Assembly (NCBI RefSeq): GCF_029846275.1 | Contig: NZ_JARVWS010000002.1 | Coordinates: 310,001 to 374,000, forward strand | Source: Nocardioides sp. CER19 | GTDB taxonomy: Bacteria > Actinomycetota > Actinomycetes > Propionibacteriales > Nocardioidaceae | Direction of reading: 5' to 3' | Length of the DNA: 64,000 nucleotides | Part shown: positions 15,813 to 25,136 of the stretch, piece after piece | Position numbering within the stretch: the first letter of the stretch is position 1 | Layout: every line of letters begins with the position of its first letter | Made by a program: the position numbers and the translations under genes | The notes under the pieces: generated by a model | Seen by the model: the letters and a program-made list of their open reading frames with translations, nothing else | Databases searched by the model: none | Told to the model about the DNA's origin: nothing

Positions 15813-18074
15813 ATGGCGTTGCACCTGTTCCGGCTCGGCCGCTGGTCGTTCCTGCACCGCAAGGTGGTCGCGAGCGTCTGGGTGCTGCTGCTGATCGGCC
15901 TGGCCATCGGCTCGGCGACCCTGTCCGGCAAGACCAACGACAACTTCGAGCTGCGCGGCATCGAGTCCACCCAGGCCTTCGACCTCATCAAGGAGCGCAG
16001 CCCGCAGGCCTCCCCGGACGGCGCCACCGCCCGGGTCGTCTTCGAGGCACCGAAGGGCAGCGCGCTGACGGAGCCGGCGTACAAGACGGCCGTCGGCGAC
16101 GCCCTCGCCGCCGTCAAGACCGCCGACGTCGCGTCGATCGTCGACCCCTTCGCCGCCGGCACCGTGTCGCAGGACGGTCGGGTCGGCTACGCGACGGTCA
16201 CCTACACGAAGCAGTCGGTCGAGCTCACCCAGGCCGACAAGGACGCGCTGTCGGACGTCAAGCAGGCCGGGTCCGACGCCGGCCTCGGCGTCGCGATCGG
16301 CGGCGACGCGCTCCAGGCGGAGACCTCGCCGCCGACGGCCGAGGCGATCGGCATCGTCGTGGCGTTCGTCGTCCTGACGCTGACCTTCGGCTCCCTGGTG
16401 GCCGCCGGCATGCCCCTGGTGACAGCGATCGTGGGCGTCGGCATCGGCTTCCTCAGCATCAGCGTCCTGACCGGCTTCATCGAGCTCAGCTCCACGACAC
16501 CGGCCCTCGGCACGATGCTCGGCCTCGCCGTCGGCATCGACTACGCGCTGTTCATCATGTCGCGCTACCAGCACGAGGTGCGCCGCGGGCGCTCCCTCGA
16601 GGACGCCGCCGGCCGTGCCGTCGGTACGGCGGGCTCCGCCGTCGTCTTCGCCGGTCTGACCGTCATCATCGCGCTCGCCGGACTGTCGGTCTGCGGCATC
16701 GGCTTCCTCACCCAGACGGGTCTGGCCGCCGCGTTCATCGTCGCCCTCGCGGTGCTCATCGCCCTCACCCTGCTGCCCGCGATCCTCGGCTTCGCCGGCC
16801 ACCGGACCACGTCCGGCCGGCTGCGCTTCCTCCGGTCCCGTGACACGGAGGGCGACGACGCCGTCCGGACCAACGGCCGGCGGTGGGTCGGGCTCGTGAG
16901 CCGCGCGAAGTGGCCGGTCCTGGTCGCGGGCGTCGCCGTCGCCGCCATCGCGTCGATCCCGGTCGCGTCGATGCAGCTCGCCCTGCCGGACGACGCCAGC
17001 AAGCCCGCGGGCAGCGACGCCCGGGTCGCCTACGACCTCATCGCCGACAACTTCGGCGCAGGTGCCAACGGTCCGCTCGTCGTCGTGGTCGACACCAAGA
17101 ACGCCGACGACCCCGCGGGCGCCGTCGCCGCCGTCACCGCCGACCTGCAGCAGCTCGCCGGCCGGCCGGGGTCGGACATCGCGGCCGTCGTACCCGCACT
17201 GACCAGCGACACGCCTGAGGCCAAGCAGGCCTTCGCGCAGCAGCTCGACGCCGTCCAGCTCGCCACCATCACGGTGATCCCGAAGTCCGGTCCCTCGGAC
17301 GAGTCGACCAAGAACCTCGTCGCCGACATCCGCGACTCCGTCTCTGGCCTCGCGGACCAGACCGGCGCACGCGCCCTGGTCACCGGCCAGACCGCTGTCG
17401 GCGTCGACATCGCGGACAAGCTGACGGCCGTCTTCCCGGTCTACCTGCTCGTCGTCGTCGGCCTCGCGGTCTTCCTGCTGATCGCGGTCTTCCGGTCGAT
17501 CTGGGTGCCGATCAAGGCGGCCCTCGGGTTCCTGCTCTCCATCGGCGTCTCGCTGGGCGCGACGGTGGCGGTCTTCCAGTGGGGCTGGCTCAACGACCTC
17601 CTGGGTCTCGACACCACGTCGCCGGTGCTGTTCATCCTGCCGATCCTGCTGACCGGCATCCTGTTCGGTCTCGCGATGGACTACGAGGTCTTCCTCGTGA
17701 CGCGGATGCGTGAGGCGTACGTCCACGGGACCCCCGCCCGGCAGGCGGTGATCGACGGCTTCGCGCACAGCGCGCGGGTCGTGGTCGCGGCCGCCTTCAT
17801 CATGGTCGGCGTCTTCATCGGCTTCGCGCTGTCCGACGACGTCATCCTCAAGACGATCGGCTTCGCGCTGGCGGTGGGCGTCCTCGCCGACGCCTTCCTG
17901 GTCCGTATGACGATCGTGCCGGCGATCATGGCGATCGCCGGCGATCGGATCTGGTGGATGCCGCGCTGGCTGGGCCGGCTGGTCCCGGACCTCGACATCG
18001 AGGGCACCAAGGTCGACGCGCTCGACGAGGGTGGGCGGCACGCCGAGCCGGTGGGGGTCGAGCGGGCGCAGTAG
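15813..18074 (+). CDS. MMPL/RND-family transporter
   Basis: 753 aa, ATG with GGGAG upstream. One N-terminal helix (residues 19-41) is followed by an extracytoplasmic loop (about 42-175), then two clusters of membrane helices (about 180-340 and 520-720) split by a second external domain. Motifs include GLAVGIDYALFIMSRYQHEV and its second-half counterpart FGLAMDYEVFLVTRMREAY, with the charged intramembrane residues that couple proton flow in RND pumps. MMPL proteins export lipids, siderophores or drugs. Control by the adjacent TetR suggests an inducible efflux role; the substrate is unknown. Confidence 0.9.
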   Translation: MALHLFRLGRWSFLHRKVVASVWVLLLIGLAIGSATLSGKTNDNFELRGIESTQAFDLIKERSPQASPDGATARVVFEAPKGSALTEPAYKTAVGDALAAVKTADVASIVDPFAAGTVSQDGRVGYATVTYTKQSVELTQADKDALSDVKQAGSDAGLGVAIGGDALQAETSPPTAEAIGIVVAFVVLTLTFGSLVAAGMPLVTAIVGVGIGFLSISVLTGFIELSSTTPALGTMLGLAVGIDYALFIMSRYQHEVRRGRSLEDAAGRAVGTAGSAVVFAGLTVIIALAGLSVCGIGFLTQTGLAAAFIVALAVLIALTLLPAILGFAGHRTTSGRLRFLRSRDTEGDDAVRTNGRRWVGLVSRAKWPVLVAGVAVAAIASIPVASMQLALPDDASKPAGSDARVAYDLIADNFGAGANGPLVVVVDTKNADDPAGAVAAVTADLQQLAGRPGSDIAAVVPALTSDTPEAKQAFAQQLDAVQLATITVIPKSGPSDESTKNLVADIRDSVSGLADQTGARALVTGQTAVGVDIADKLTAVFPVYLLVVVGLAVFLLIAVFRSIWVPIKAALGFLLSIGVSLGATVAVFQWGWLNDLLGLDTTSPVLFILPILLTGILFGLAMDYEVFLVTRMREAYVHGTPARQAVIDGFAHSARVVVAAAFIMVGVFIGFALSDDVILKTIGFALAVGVLADAFLVRMTIVPAIMAIAGDRIWWMPRWLGRLVPDLDIEGTKVDALDEGGRHAEPVGVERAQ

Positions 18075-18087
18075 CCGGAGGACCGGC

Positions 18088-19131
18088 TCAGCGCCGGTGA
18101 CCGAGCCGGATCCGCCGGCCTCGCGCGATGTCCTCCTCGGCCTTGCGGGCGGCCTTGTCCGACTTGCGGGTGTCGCGGCGGGGGAGCTGGATGGTCTCCT
18201 CCGCCGCGATGCCGGCCTGCAGCTGGCGCGCTCGCTCGAGCTCGGCATCGAGCTCCGCGCCGAAGAGCAGCGCGAGGTTGGTGATCCACAGCCACAGCAG
18301 GAACACCGCGACGCCGGCCAGGGAGCCGTAGGTCCGGTCGTAGTGCGAGAAGTTCGCGACGTAGAAGCCGAACCCGAGGGAGACGACGATCCACGTGAGG
18401 ATGGCGACGACGGCGCCCACGCTGATCCAGCGGAACCGCGGCTGGTCGACGTTCGGCGTCACGTAGTAGAGCAGCGCCACGATGAGGATCACCACGGCGA
18501 GCATCACCGGCCACTTGGCGATGTTCCAGACGGTGACCGCGGTGTCGCCCAAGCCGATGATGTTGCCCACCGACTGCGCGGCCGGGCCGGTGAGGACCAG
18601 CGCCAGGCCGACGGCGGCGACGAGCACGACCAGCACGAGGGTGAGCAGGAGCATGACCGGCCGCAGCTTCCACATCGGCCGTCCCTCGCGCACCTCGTAG
18701 ATGCGGTTCATGCCCCGCCCGAACGCGCCGACGTAGCCGGAGGCCGACCAGAGCGCGGTCGCGAGACCGATGACGAGGGCGATCCCGCCGGACTGGCTGG
18801 TCGCGAGCCGCGTGAGCGTCGGCTGGAGCGTGTCAGCGGCGGAGGAGGCGCCGATGTCGGAGAGGATCTTCAGCAGGTTGTCCACGGTCTTGGACGGATC
18901 GCCGACGAGGCTGATCAGCGACAGCACCGCCACCAGCGCGGGGAACAGCGCCAGCACCGAGTAGTAGGTGAGCGCGGCGGCCAGGTCGGTGCACTCGTCC
19001 TTGCCGAACTCCCGCATCGTCTTGCGGGCGACGTAGAGCCACGAGGTCTTCTTCAGGTCGGTCGGCGACTCGGGCTTGCCGGGGGCGTCCGGGTCGGGGT
19101 AGTCGTCGGCCTGCTTGTCGGTCGTGTCCAC
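18088..19131 (-). CDS. YihY/BrkB-family inner-membrane protein
   Basis: 347 aa from GTG 19131, chosen because GGGAGG sits upstream; an ATG 42 bases earlier is possible. About six helices span residues 55-300. Family marks are DLAAALTYYSVLALFPALVAVLSL in helix 1-2, SGYVGAFGRGMNRIYEV in the centre, and a C-terminal VFLLWLWITNLALLFGAEL. A charged Lys/Arg-rich tail follows. The function of YihY proteins is unsettled, and early links to RNase BN are considered incorrect. The gene converges on MMPL with 13 bases between. Confidence 0.88.
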   Translation of the reverse strand: MDTTDKQADDYPDPDAPGKPESPTDLKKTSWLYVARKTMREFGKDECTDLAAALTYYSVLALFPALVAVLSLISLVGDPSKTVDNLLKILSDIGASSAADTLQPTLTRLATSQSGGIALVIGLATALWSASGYVGAFGRGMNRIYEVREGRPMWKLRPVMLLLTLVLVVLVAAVGLALVLTGPAAQSVGNIIGLGDTAVTVWNIAKWPVMLAVVILIVALLYYVTPNVDQPRFRWISVGAVVAILTWIVVSLGFGFYVANFSHYDRTYGSLAGVAVFLLWLWITNLALLFGAELDAELERARQLQAGIAAEETIQLPRRDTRKSDKAARKAEEDIARGRRIRLGHRR

Positions 19132-19234
19132 GGTGCCCTCCCGGTCGGCGCAGGGAGGGCCGAGCCCTCCCATCGGTACGCCGATCAGTGCCCGGGTCGG
19201 ACGGCGCCCATGCCCCGCCTGCGCGGGCGTGCGG

Positions 19235-20158
19235 TCACAGCTTCGCGGCGACGTCGAACGGCGAGTCCTTGCGCGACAGCAGCTCCCGGCGCTCCTCGGC
19301 CGAGAGGGCGAGCAGCTGGTCGGCGAGGTCGGCGCGGACGCTGTAGACCTCGGGCGACTCGCTCAGCGGCACCACCGTGTGCACGACGCGGTCGTCGTAG
19401 AGGTGGACCATGTTGATCGACGTACCACCGTCGACGGCGTGGATCAGGGCGCTGCGCGGCGCAGGGTCGAGGGTGTAGCAGCTCGCGGCGACGACGGAGA
19501 CCGGGATCCCGGCGAGCGTCGAGTACGTCGAGTAGTGCAGGTGCCCTGCGAGGATGCTGCGGACGTCGGTGCCGCGCAGCACGTCCGCGAGCGCCTCCTG
19601 CGCGTAGAGCTCGATGACCGCCTCGGCCGGCGCCATCGGCAGCGGCACCGGCGGGTGGTGCAGGGCGAGCAGCGTGCCGTGCGGCGCGGGGGTCGCGAGC
19701 ACCCCGGCGAGCCACTCCAGCTGCGCGGGCGAGACCTCGCCGTGGTGGTAGCCGGGCACCGTGCTGTCGAGGCTCACGATGCGCAGGCCGTCGACGTCGT
19801 AGACCGCGTCCTGCGGTTCGGCGCTGGCCCGGCCGAACAGCGCCGCCGAGTAGGCGAGCCGCTCGTCGTGGTTGCCCATCACCCAGACCACCTGGGCCCC
19901 CAACGCCGCGGCGGCCGGCTCCACCAGCTCCTTGAGCCGCGCGTAGGCCGCGGGCTCGGCGACGTCGGCGAGGTCGCCCGTGACCACGATCGCCTGGGGC
20001 GTCGGCACCATGCGCGCGAGCCGGTCGAGCGCGAGCCGCAGCCCCTGCTCCGGGTCGACGACGCCGTACTGCAGCTTCCCGTCCGCGAGCAGGTGGGTGT
20101 CGCTGAGATGGGCGATGGTGTGGGCGGGTTCGGGGTACTGGCCGAGCTGCACACGCAC
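19235..20158 (-). CDS. 3',5'-cyclic-nucleotide phosphodiesterase-like metallophosphoesterase
   Basis: About 307 aa; the start is either of two close GTG codons (20158 or 20152) with no clear Shine-Dalgarno. The metal-binding series is complete: LSDTHL, VTGDLAD, VMGNHDE, ALHHPP and LAGHLHY. This is the class III phosphodiesterase pattern of CpdA/Icc and GpdQ, which hydrolyse cAMP or glycerophosphodiesters with two metal ions. It is divergent from an SDR gene with about 106 bases between. cAMP hydrolysis is plausible but not shown by sequence. Confidence 0.85.
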   Translation of the reverse strand: MRVQLGQYPEPAHTIAHLSDTHLLADGKLQYGVVDPEQGLRLALDRLARMVPTPQAIVVTGDLADVAEPAAYARLKELVEPAAAALGAQVVWVMGNHDERLAYSAALFGRASAEPQDAVYDVDGLRIVSLDSTVPGYHHGEVSPAQLEWLAGVLATPAPHGTLLALHHPPVPLPMAPAEAVIELYAQEALADVLRGTDVRSILAGHLHYSTYSTLAGIPVSVVAASCYTLDPAPRSALIHAVDGGTSINMVHLYDDRVVHTVVPLSESPEVYSVRADLADQLLALSAEERRELLSRKDSPFDVAAKL

Positions 20159-20264
20159 AGGGTAGGGGGCGGCCCGCCGCCTGCGGCCTCGTATTCGCTT
20201 CGGCGGTCTGCTCGGCGGCGATATCGTGACGACGCCGGGCTCTTCCGACTCGAGGAGTGACCAC

Positions 20265-21047
20265 ATGCGCGTGGCGGGCTGCACGAGCCTCGTCACCGGC
20301 GCGTCCGGCGGCATCGGCGCCGCGACCGCGCGCCGGCTCGCGGCCGCGGGCAGTCGGGTCGTCGTGCACGGGCGGGACGCGGCTCGCACGGCCGCGGTCG
20401 CCGACGAGGTCGGGGGTACGCCGGTCATCGCCGACCTGCTGCTCGGGACGCACCTGCTCGACGTGCTGGCCGCCCGCGTCCCGACGCCGATCGACCTGCT
20501 CGTCGCCAACGCCGGACGCGGCTGGTCGGGCCCGTTCACCACGATGGAGCCGGACGAGATCGCCGAGCTGGTCGCGGTCGACCTCACCGCGGCGGTGCAG
20601 CTGACCCGGGCGCTCCTGCCCGGGATGGTCGAGCGCCGGCGCGGCCACGTCGTGTTCGTCTCCTCCATCGCAGGGCGCGCAGGTGTCGCCGGCGAGGCGG
20701 TCTACGCCGCCACCAAGGCCGGCCTGGACGCGTTCGCCGACAGCCTGCGGATGGAGCTGCGCGGCTCGGGTGTCGGGGTCGGCGTGGTGGTGCCGGCCGC
20801 CGTGGACACCGGCTTCTTCGCCGCCCGAGGACGCGGCTACGACCGGCGGCGGCCGCGCCCGGTGCCGGCCGACCTCGTGGCCCGCCGCATCGTCGAGGCG
20901 GTCGAGCACGACCGCGCGGAGACGTGGGTGCCCCGCTGGACGCGGGTGGTCCCGGTGGTGCGGGCGGTCGCTCCCGGCCCGTTCCGCGCGCTGTCGGCGA
21001 GGTTCGGCGAGCAGGTCGCGCCCGAGCGTACGGCGGGTTTGGGATGA
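20265..21047 (+). CDS. short-chain dehydrogenase/reductase
   Basis: 260 aa from ATG 20265 (GGAG upstream). Cofactor motif TGASGGIG at residues 11-18, NAG in the fourth strand region, a catalytic Ser in VSSIAG and YAATK (Tyr/Lys) later, so the active site is intact. The C-terminal 60 residues are Arg/Pro-rich and resemble SDRs that act on lipid or membrane substrates. The stop overlaps the start of the DMT gene (ATGA). With the PAP2::WS/DGAT gene next in line, a role in lipid metabolism is likely. Confidence 0.88.
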   Translation: MRVAGCTSLVTGASGGIGAATARRLAAAGSRVVVHGRDAARTAAVADEVGGTPVIADLLLGTHLLDVLAARVPTPIDLLVANAGRGWSGPFTTMEPDEIAELVAVDLTAAVQLTRALLPGMVERRRGHVVFVSSIAGRAGVAGEAVYAATKAGLDAFADSLRMELRGSGVGVGVVVPAAVDTGFFAARGRGYDRRRPRPVPADLVARRIVEAVEHDRAETWVPRWTRVVPVVRAVAPGPFRALSARFGEQVAPERTAGLG

Positions 21048-21976
21048 GCCGCGCCAACCTGGTCATCGTGCTGGCCCTCGTCGCCGCGCTCGCCTTCGCC
21101 GTGTCGGCTTTCCTGCAGCGCCGGGCCAGCGAGCACGAGTCCCGCGAGAGCATCTCCGGTGCCGCACAGCACGGGCTGCCCGGTGCGGTCGCACTGACGC
21201 TGCGACTGGTCCGGCGCCCGGTCTGGATGCTCGGCTGGGGGGTCAACCTGGCCGGGTTCGGGGTGCAGGCGCTCGCGCTCAGCCTCGGGTCGGTGGCCGC
21301 CGTACAGCCCGTGCTGACCGCGCAGCTGCTCTTCACGATGGTGCTGGCCTCGTGGGAGCGGCGACGCTGGCCGACCGTGGTCGACTGGCTCTCCGGCCTG
21401 GCCATCTGCGGCGGCATCGCGATCCTGCTGTCCGTCGACGGCGCGGCGCCCCTCGGCGGCGTCGCCGACCGCAGCCGGGTCCTCTGGGCGGTGGGCGCGG
21501 CGGTCGTCGCGGGCGCCCTGCTGGTGTCGACCGCCCGGATCCTCCCGAGCGTCGCCGTCTCGGCCGTGCTGCTGGCCTGCGCGGCGGGGCTGGCCTACGC
21601 GTTGAGCGCCGTCTTCATGAAGCTCACGGCCTCCTCCCTGGTCGACGACGGCGTCGGCGCGACGGCCCGCGACTGGGTCGGCTACTCGCTCGCGGTCTCC
21701 ACGCTCCTGGGACTCGTCCTCGGTCAGGCGGCGTACGCCGCCGGCCCCTTGCCGTGGGCGGTCGCGGCGATGAACATCGTCAACCCGGCGGCCAGCTTCG
21801 CGATCGGCGTCCTCGCGTTCGAGACCGACCTGCCCAGCTCGCCCGGCGACCTGGCCGCCCTGACCGGGACGGGCGCGCTGCTGCTGCTCGGCGTGATCGG
21901 GCTGGTGAGGTCGCCGTCGCGCGGGACGTGGACCGGGCACCAGCTGGACCAGGACGTGCGGGTGCTCCATGGCTGA
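21044..21976 (+). CDS. DMT-superfamily (EamA/NIPA-like) membrane transporter
   Basis: 310 aa with about nine or ten hydrophobic helices over residues 5-290. It has the tandem-repeat architecture of drug/metabolite transporters, e.g. LGSVAAVQPVLTAQLLFTMVLA in the first half and MNIVNPAASFAIGVLAFE in the second. Its ATG overlaps the SDR stop by four bases, and its own stop overlaps the next gene by eight, so the three genes are translationally coupled. The substrate is unknown; the context suggests lipid or lipid-precursor movement. Confidence 0.85.
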   Translation: MSRANLVIVLALVAALAFAVSAFLQRRASEHESRESISGAAQHGLPGAVALTLRLVRRPVWMLGWGVNLAGFGVQALALSLGSVAAVQPVLTAQLLFTMVLASWERRRWPTVVDWLSGLAICGGIAILLSVDGAAPLGGVADRSRVLWAVGAAVVAGALLVSTARILPSVAVSAVLLACAAGLAYALSAVFMKLTASSLVDDGVGATARDWVGYSLAVSTLLGLVLGQAAYAAGPLPWAVAAMNIVNPAASFAIGVLAFETDLPSSPGDLAALTGTGALLLLGVIGLVRSPSRGTWTGHQLDQDVRVLHG

Positions 21977-23987
21977 GCGGCGGCCGGTGGCCGGCGGCCC
22001 GCGGGTGGTGGTGTGGCGCCAGGTCGCCCTCGGACTGGCCCTCTTCGCCTGCTACCTGCTGGTCGACGCGCTCGCGTCCGACGCCCGCCGCCTCGCCGCT
22101 GACCGGCACGGTCGGGACGTGTGGCGGCTGGAGCGGTGGCTCCACCTCGACCTCGTCCGGCCGCTCAACGACTGGCTGGCCGGTCGCGGCTGGCTGCAGA
22201 CGGCGGCGAACTACGAGTACGCGTTCATGTACCTCGTCACCGCCCTCGGGACCATCGTGTGGCTGCTCTGGCGGCACCCGGAGGCGTGGCCCCGGGCGCG
22301 CACCAGCTTCGTGCTCGTCAACCTCGTCGGCATCGTCTGCTTCTGGCTCTACCCGGTCACCCCGCCGCGGCTGCTGCCGGGCTCGCCGGTCACCGACACC
22401 GTCACGACCGGCCAGACCTGGGGGTCCTGGGGCTCGAGCCTCGTCTCCGGGGCCAACCAGCTCGCCGCGATGCCGTCCCTGCACTTCGCGTGGGCGCTCT
22501 GGGTGAGCCTGGCGCTGGCGTCGGTGTCCGCATCGATGCGGCTGCAGGCCGTCAGCGCGCTGCACGTCGCCCTGACGCTCTTCGTCATCGTCGCGACCGC
22601 CAACCACTACGTGCTCGACGCCGTGGTGGCCGCCGTCCTCGTGGTGGTCGCAGACCTCGTCGCCCGCCGCGTCCACGATCCGGCGGTGGTCGGCTCGGCC
22701 GACGCGTTCTTCCTCCACGTCGAGGGCACCGGCGCGCCCCAGACGGTCGGTGGCCTGGTGCTGCTGGGCCGGATTCCCGGCGAGCCCGACGGCCCGACGC
22801 TCGCGGCCGTCCGCGACCTCGTCAGGGGCGAGCTGCCCGGGCTGCCGCGCTTCACCCAGCGGGTGACCACGTCCCGGTGGCGACGCCCCCGCTGGGTCGA
22901 CGCGCCCGACCTCGACTGGGACTGGCACGTCCCCGAGGTCACCGTTCCCGACCGGGCCGGCATGGACCGCCTGGTGGCCGACATCGCGGAGCAGCCCCTG
23001 CCGCGGGACCGGCCCCTGTGGCGCTTCCTGGTCGTCAGGTCGCCGGAGCGCTCCGGCGTGCTGCTGCTCATGCACCACGCCGTCGCCGACGGCATCGGCA
23101 CCGTGATCCAGGCGCTCAACCTGCTCCGCCCGCGGATCGCGCTCCCGGAGCCGCCGGCCGCGCCCTCGTCCCTCGCGATGGCGGCGGCGACGGTGGTCGG
23201 CGTCGGCCAGCTGGCGCTCGACGGCGGCGTGTCCGAGTCGCTCGGTCCCACAGGCGAGGCGCGGGACTTCGCGACCGACGGCATCCCGCTCGCCGAGCTC
23301 AAGGCGACCGGCCACCGGGTCACCGACGTCCTGCTGGCGGTGACGGCCGGTGCCCTCGCCGACATCGGCTCGCCGCCGGAGCGCCTGCGGATCGCCGTCC
23401 CGCTGATGGTGCGCGCACCGGGCGACGGGGCCGAGGGCAACGTCACCGCCGCGGTCATGGTCGACGTACGGTCCCGGGCGGCGCCGACCTCCGAGCTCCT
23501 CGCCGGGCTGAGCACGTCGCGGCTGCGCAGCCCGAGCCGGGCCCTCGCCAGCCGGTTCGTCATGGCCCGGCTGATCCGCGTCCTGCCCGAGCCGCTGATG
23601 GGCTGGTTCGCCCGCACCGTCTACGGGCGGCGCTTCTTCCACGCGATCGTGTCGAACATGCCCGGACCCGACGTCCCACTCACCGTGGCGGAGGCGCCGA
23701 TGGACGCGGTCTACCCCGTGCTGCCGCTGGCGCCCGGCGTACCGGTCGTGCTCGGCGGGCTGAGCTGGAACGGCGTGCTCGGGCTGGGCCTCGCCACCGC
23801 GCCCGAGTCGTACGACGCCCGGGCGGTCCTGGCCGCCATGCGCCGCCGCCTCGCGGAGCTGCGTGAGGACGCCGCCCCGGTCACCCGACCTGCGACCAGC
23901 CCAGCGCGAGGAGGAGCCGCAGCCGCTCCCGCGGCGAGTCGAGCCGATCGCCGAACAGCTCTCGAAGGCGGCCCAGACGGTAGCTGA
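21969..23987 (+). CDS. PAP2-like (AUR1-type) domain fused to WS/DGAT-type O-acyltransferase
   Basis: 672 aa. The first 240 residues hold about six helices and PAP2/inositol-phosphorylceramide-synthase-like marks: WLYPVTPPRLLPG, MPSLHFAWALW (catalytic His) and TANHYVLDAV (His/Asp). Residues 250-640 look like a wax-ester synthase/diacylglycerol acyltransferase: LMHHAVADGIG with the HHxxxDG site (His369, His370, Asp374, Gly375), VSNMPGP near the C-terminal third, and the usual closing GGLSWNGVLGLGL. One half could dephosphorylate or transfer a lipid headgroup and the other acylate the product. The last 107 bases overlap the convergent PucR gene, an unusually long overlap. Confidence 0.85.
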   Translation: MAERRPVAGGPRVVVWRQVALGLALFACYLLVDALASDARRLAADRHGRDVWRLERWLHLDLVRPLNDWLAGRGWLQTAANYEYAFMYLVTALGTIVWLLWRHPEAWPRARTSFVLVNLVGIVCFWLYPVTPPRLLPGSPVTDTVTTGQTWGSWGSSLVSGANQLAAMPSLHFAWALWVSLALASVSASMRLQAVSALHVALTLFVIVATANHYVLDAVVAAVLVVVADLVARRVHDPAVVGSADAFFLHVEGTGAPQTVGGLVLLGRIPGEPDGPTLAAVRDLVRGELPGLPRFTQRVTTSRWRRPRWVDAPDLDWDWHVPEVTVPDRAGMDRLVADIAEQPLPRDRPLWRFLVVRSPERSGVLLLMHHAVADGIGTVIQALNLLRPRIALPEPPAAPSSLAMAAATVVGVGQLALDGGVSESLGPTGEARDFATDGIPLAELKATGHRVTDVLLAVTAGALADIGSPPERLRIAVPLMVRAPGDGAEGNVTAAVMVDVRSRAAPTSELLAGLSTSRLRSPSRALASRFVMARLIRVLPEPLMGWFARTVYGRRFFHAIVSNMPGPDVPLTVAEAPMDAVYPVLPLAPGVPVVLGGLSWNGVLGLGLATAPESYDARAVLAAMRRRLAELREDAAPVTRPATSPARGGAAAAPAASRADRRTALEGGPDGS

Positions 23988-25059
23988 CCGTCTGCGGGTG
24001 CACCCCCAGCTGCTCGGCCATCGCCGCCCGGTCGCCCTGATGGACGAGCCACGCCGTCAGCGTCTGGGTCAGCCGCGCCCGGGCGCCGTCCGAGAGGCCG
24101 TCCAGCGGCGCGAGCACCCGCTCCCCGAGGAACGTGAGCATGCCGCCGTCGCGGTGCACGATGACGGTGTCGAGGTGGTCATCGACGAAGACGGGGTCGT
24201 CGGCGACCACGCCCGACGAGCGCAGGCGCAGGGTGATCCGCGCGCCGGTCAGCGTCCGCCCCAGCAGGCCGACCGGCACGTTGACGCCGACGACGGCGCC
24301 GGTCCCGGCGAGCTCCTGCGCGAGGAGCGCTCGGCGGGCACCGCCCGGGTCGGGCACGACCGCGCCGGTGAGGTCGACCTGGCGCACGGGCAGCGCGTAG
24401 GAGTCGAGCCGCGACATCAGCTCCGGCACGCCCGGCCCCGACCCGTCCACCAGCACGATCGCCGCGGTCGCCGGCAGCGGCCATTTCGCGCGGGCGGCCG
24501 CCGACCGGATCGCCTCCATGCTGGCGCGCTCGGACAGGAGCAACCCGACCAGCTCGTCGCGGTGCCGGTCACGGTCGCGCGAGTCCTCCTGCTGGGCGAG
24601 CACGAAGCCGCGGGCCGAGGCCTGGGAGAGCCGGCTGACGAAGTCGAAGACGGCCTCGGCCAGCGCGCCGACGACCTCGCGGGAGACGTCGACCTCGTCG
24701 GCGGTGGTCGCGACGTAGCGCCACGCGACGCGGGCGCCGAGCTGGTAGGCGGTGAGCAGCCGGGTGAGGTCGTGGCCGACCTCCCACTGTCGCCGCCCGA
24801 TCTGCTCGAACAGGGACTGCACGCCCGGCTCGCTCGCCTCCTGGTCGGACGCGCCGGGCGGCCGGGTCGCGAGCAGGAGCAACCGGTGCACGAAGAGGCC
24901 GGCGCCCTCCTGCACGCTGCCGGTGTCGCCGTCGAGGAACTCGGCGTAGTCGGGCCAGCCGTCGGCCAGCAGGTCGCGCACCTCGCCGAGCAGCTCGGGC
25001 AGCCGCTCCGTCAGGCGCCGCTCGAGCAGCTCCACGGAAGCCGCTTCCGAAATTGTCAC
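23881..25059 (-). CDS. PucR/CdaR-family transcriptional regulator
   Basis: 392 aa from a GTG without an obvious Shine-Dalgarno. Residues about 40-180 are helical, the middle (about 190-310) resembles the CdaR GGDEF-like domain, and the C-terminus is the PucR winged HTH: QLGVHPQTVSYRLGRLRELFG (about 345-365). It is divergent from the hopanoid operon with a 77-base gap that contains an inverted repeat, so it is a good candidate regulator of hopanoid synthesis. PucR-type proteins are usually activators responding to small metabolites; the ligand is unknown. Confidence 0.85.
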   Translation of the reverse strand: MTISEAASVELLERRLTERLPELLGEVRDLLADGWPDYAEFLDGDTGSVQEGAGLFVHRLLLLATRPPGASDQEASEPGVQSLFEQIGRRQWEVGHDLTRLLTAYQLGARVAWRYVATTADEVDVSREVVGALAEAVFDFVSRLSQASARGFVLAQQEDSRDRDRHRDELVGLLLSERASMEAIRSAAARAKWPLPATAAIVLVDGSGPGVPELMSRLDSYALPVRQVDLTGAVVPDPGGARRALLAQELAGTGAVVGVNVPVGLLGRTLTGARITLRLRSSGVVADDPVFVDDHLDTVIVHRDGGMLTFLGERVLAPLDGLSDGARARLTQTLTAWLVHQGDRAAMAEQLGVHPQTVSYRLGRLRELFGDRLDSPRERLRLLLALGWSQVG

Positions 25060-25088
25060 CTCGTGCTAAGTATCTCGATCCAATTGAT

Positions 25089-25119
25089 CAGCGCAAGGCA
25101 CAGAAATGATCCTGCGCTG
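25089..25119. promoter_or_regulatory. inverted repeat CAGCGCA-N17-TGCGCTG between pucR and hpnC
   Basis: Perfect 7-base arms at 25089-25095 and 25113-25119, centred in the 77-base divergent gap. The surrounding sequence is AT-richer than usual. It is a candidate operator for the PucR-type regulator and would govern both directions. Confidence 0.4.
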
Positions 25120-25136
25120 CGGTCGACGCTGGGGAC

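Noticed and set aside
18071-18090. AGCCGG-AGGA-CCGGCT hairpin as terminator between MMPL and yihY
   Set aside because: A six-base stem overlapping the MMPL stop codon is too short to claim.
19185-20909. 574-aa minus-strand protein covering the phosphodiesterase and SDR genes
   Set aside because: Only a different frame (19235-20158) shows metallophosphoesterase motifs; the longer frame is a shadow.
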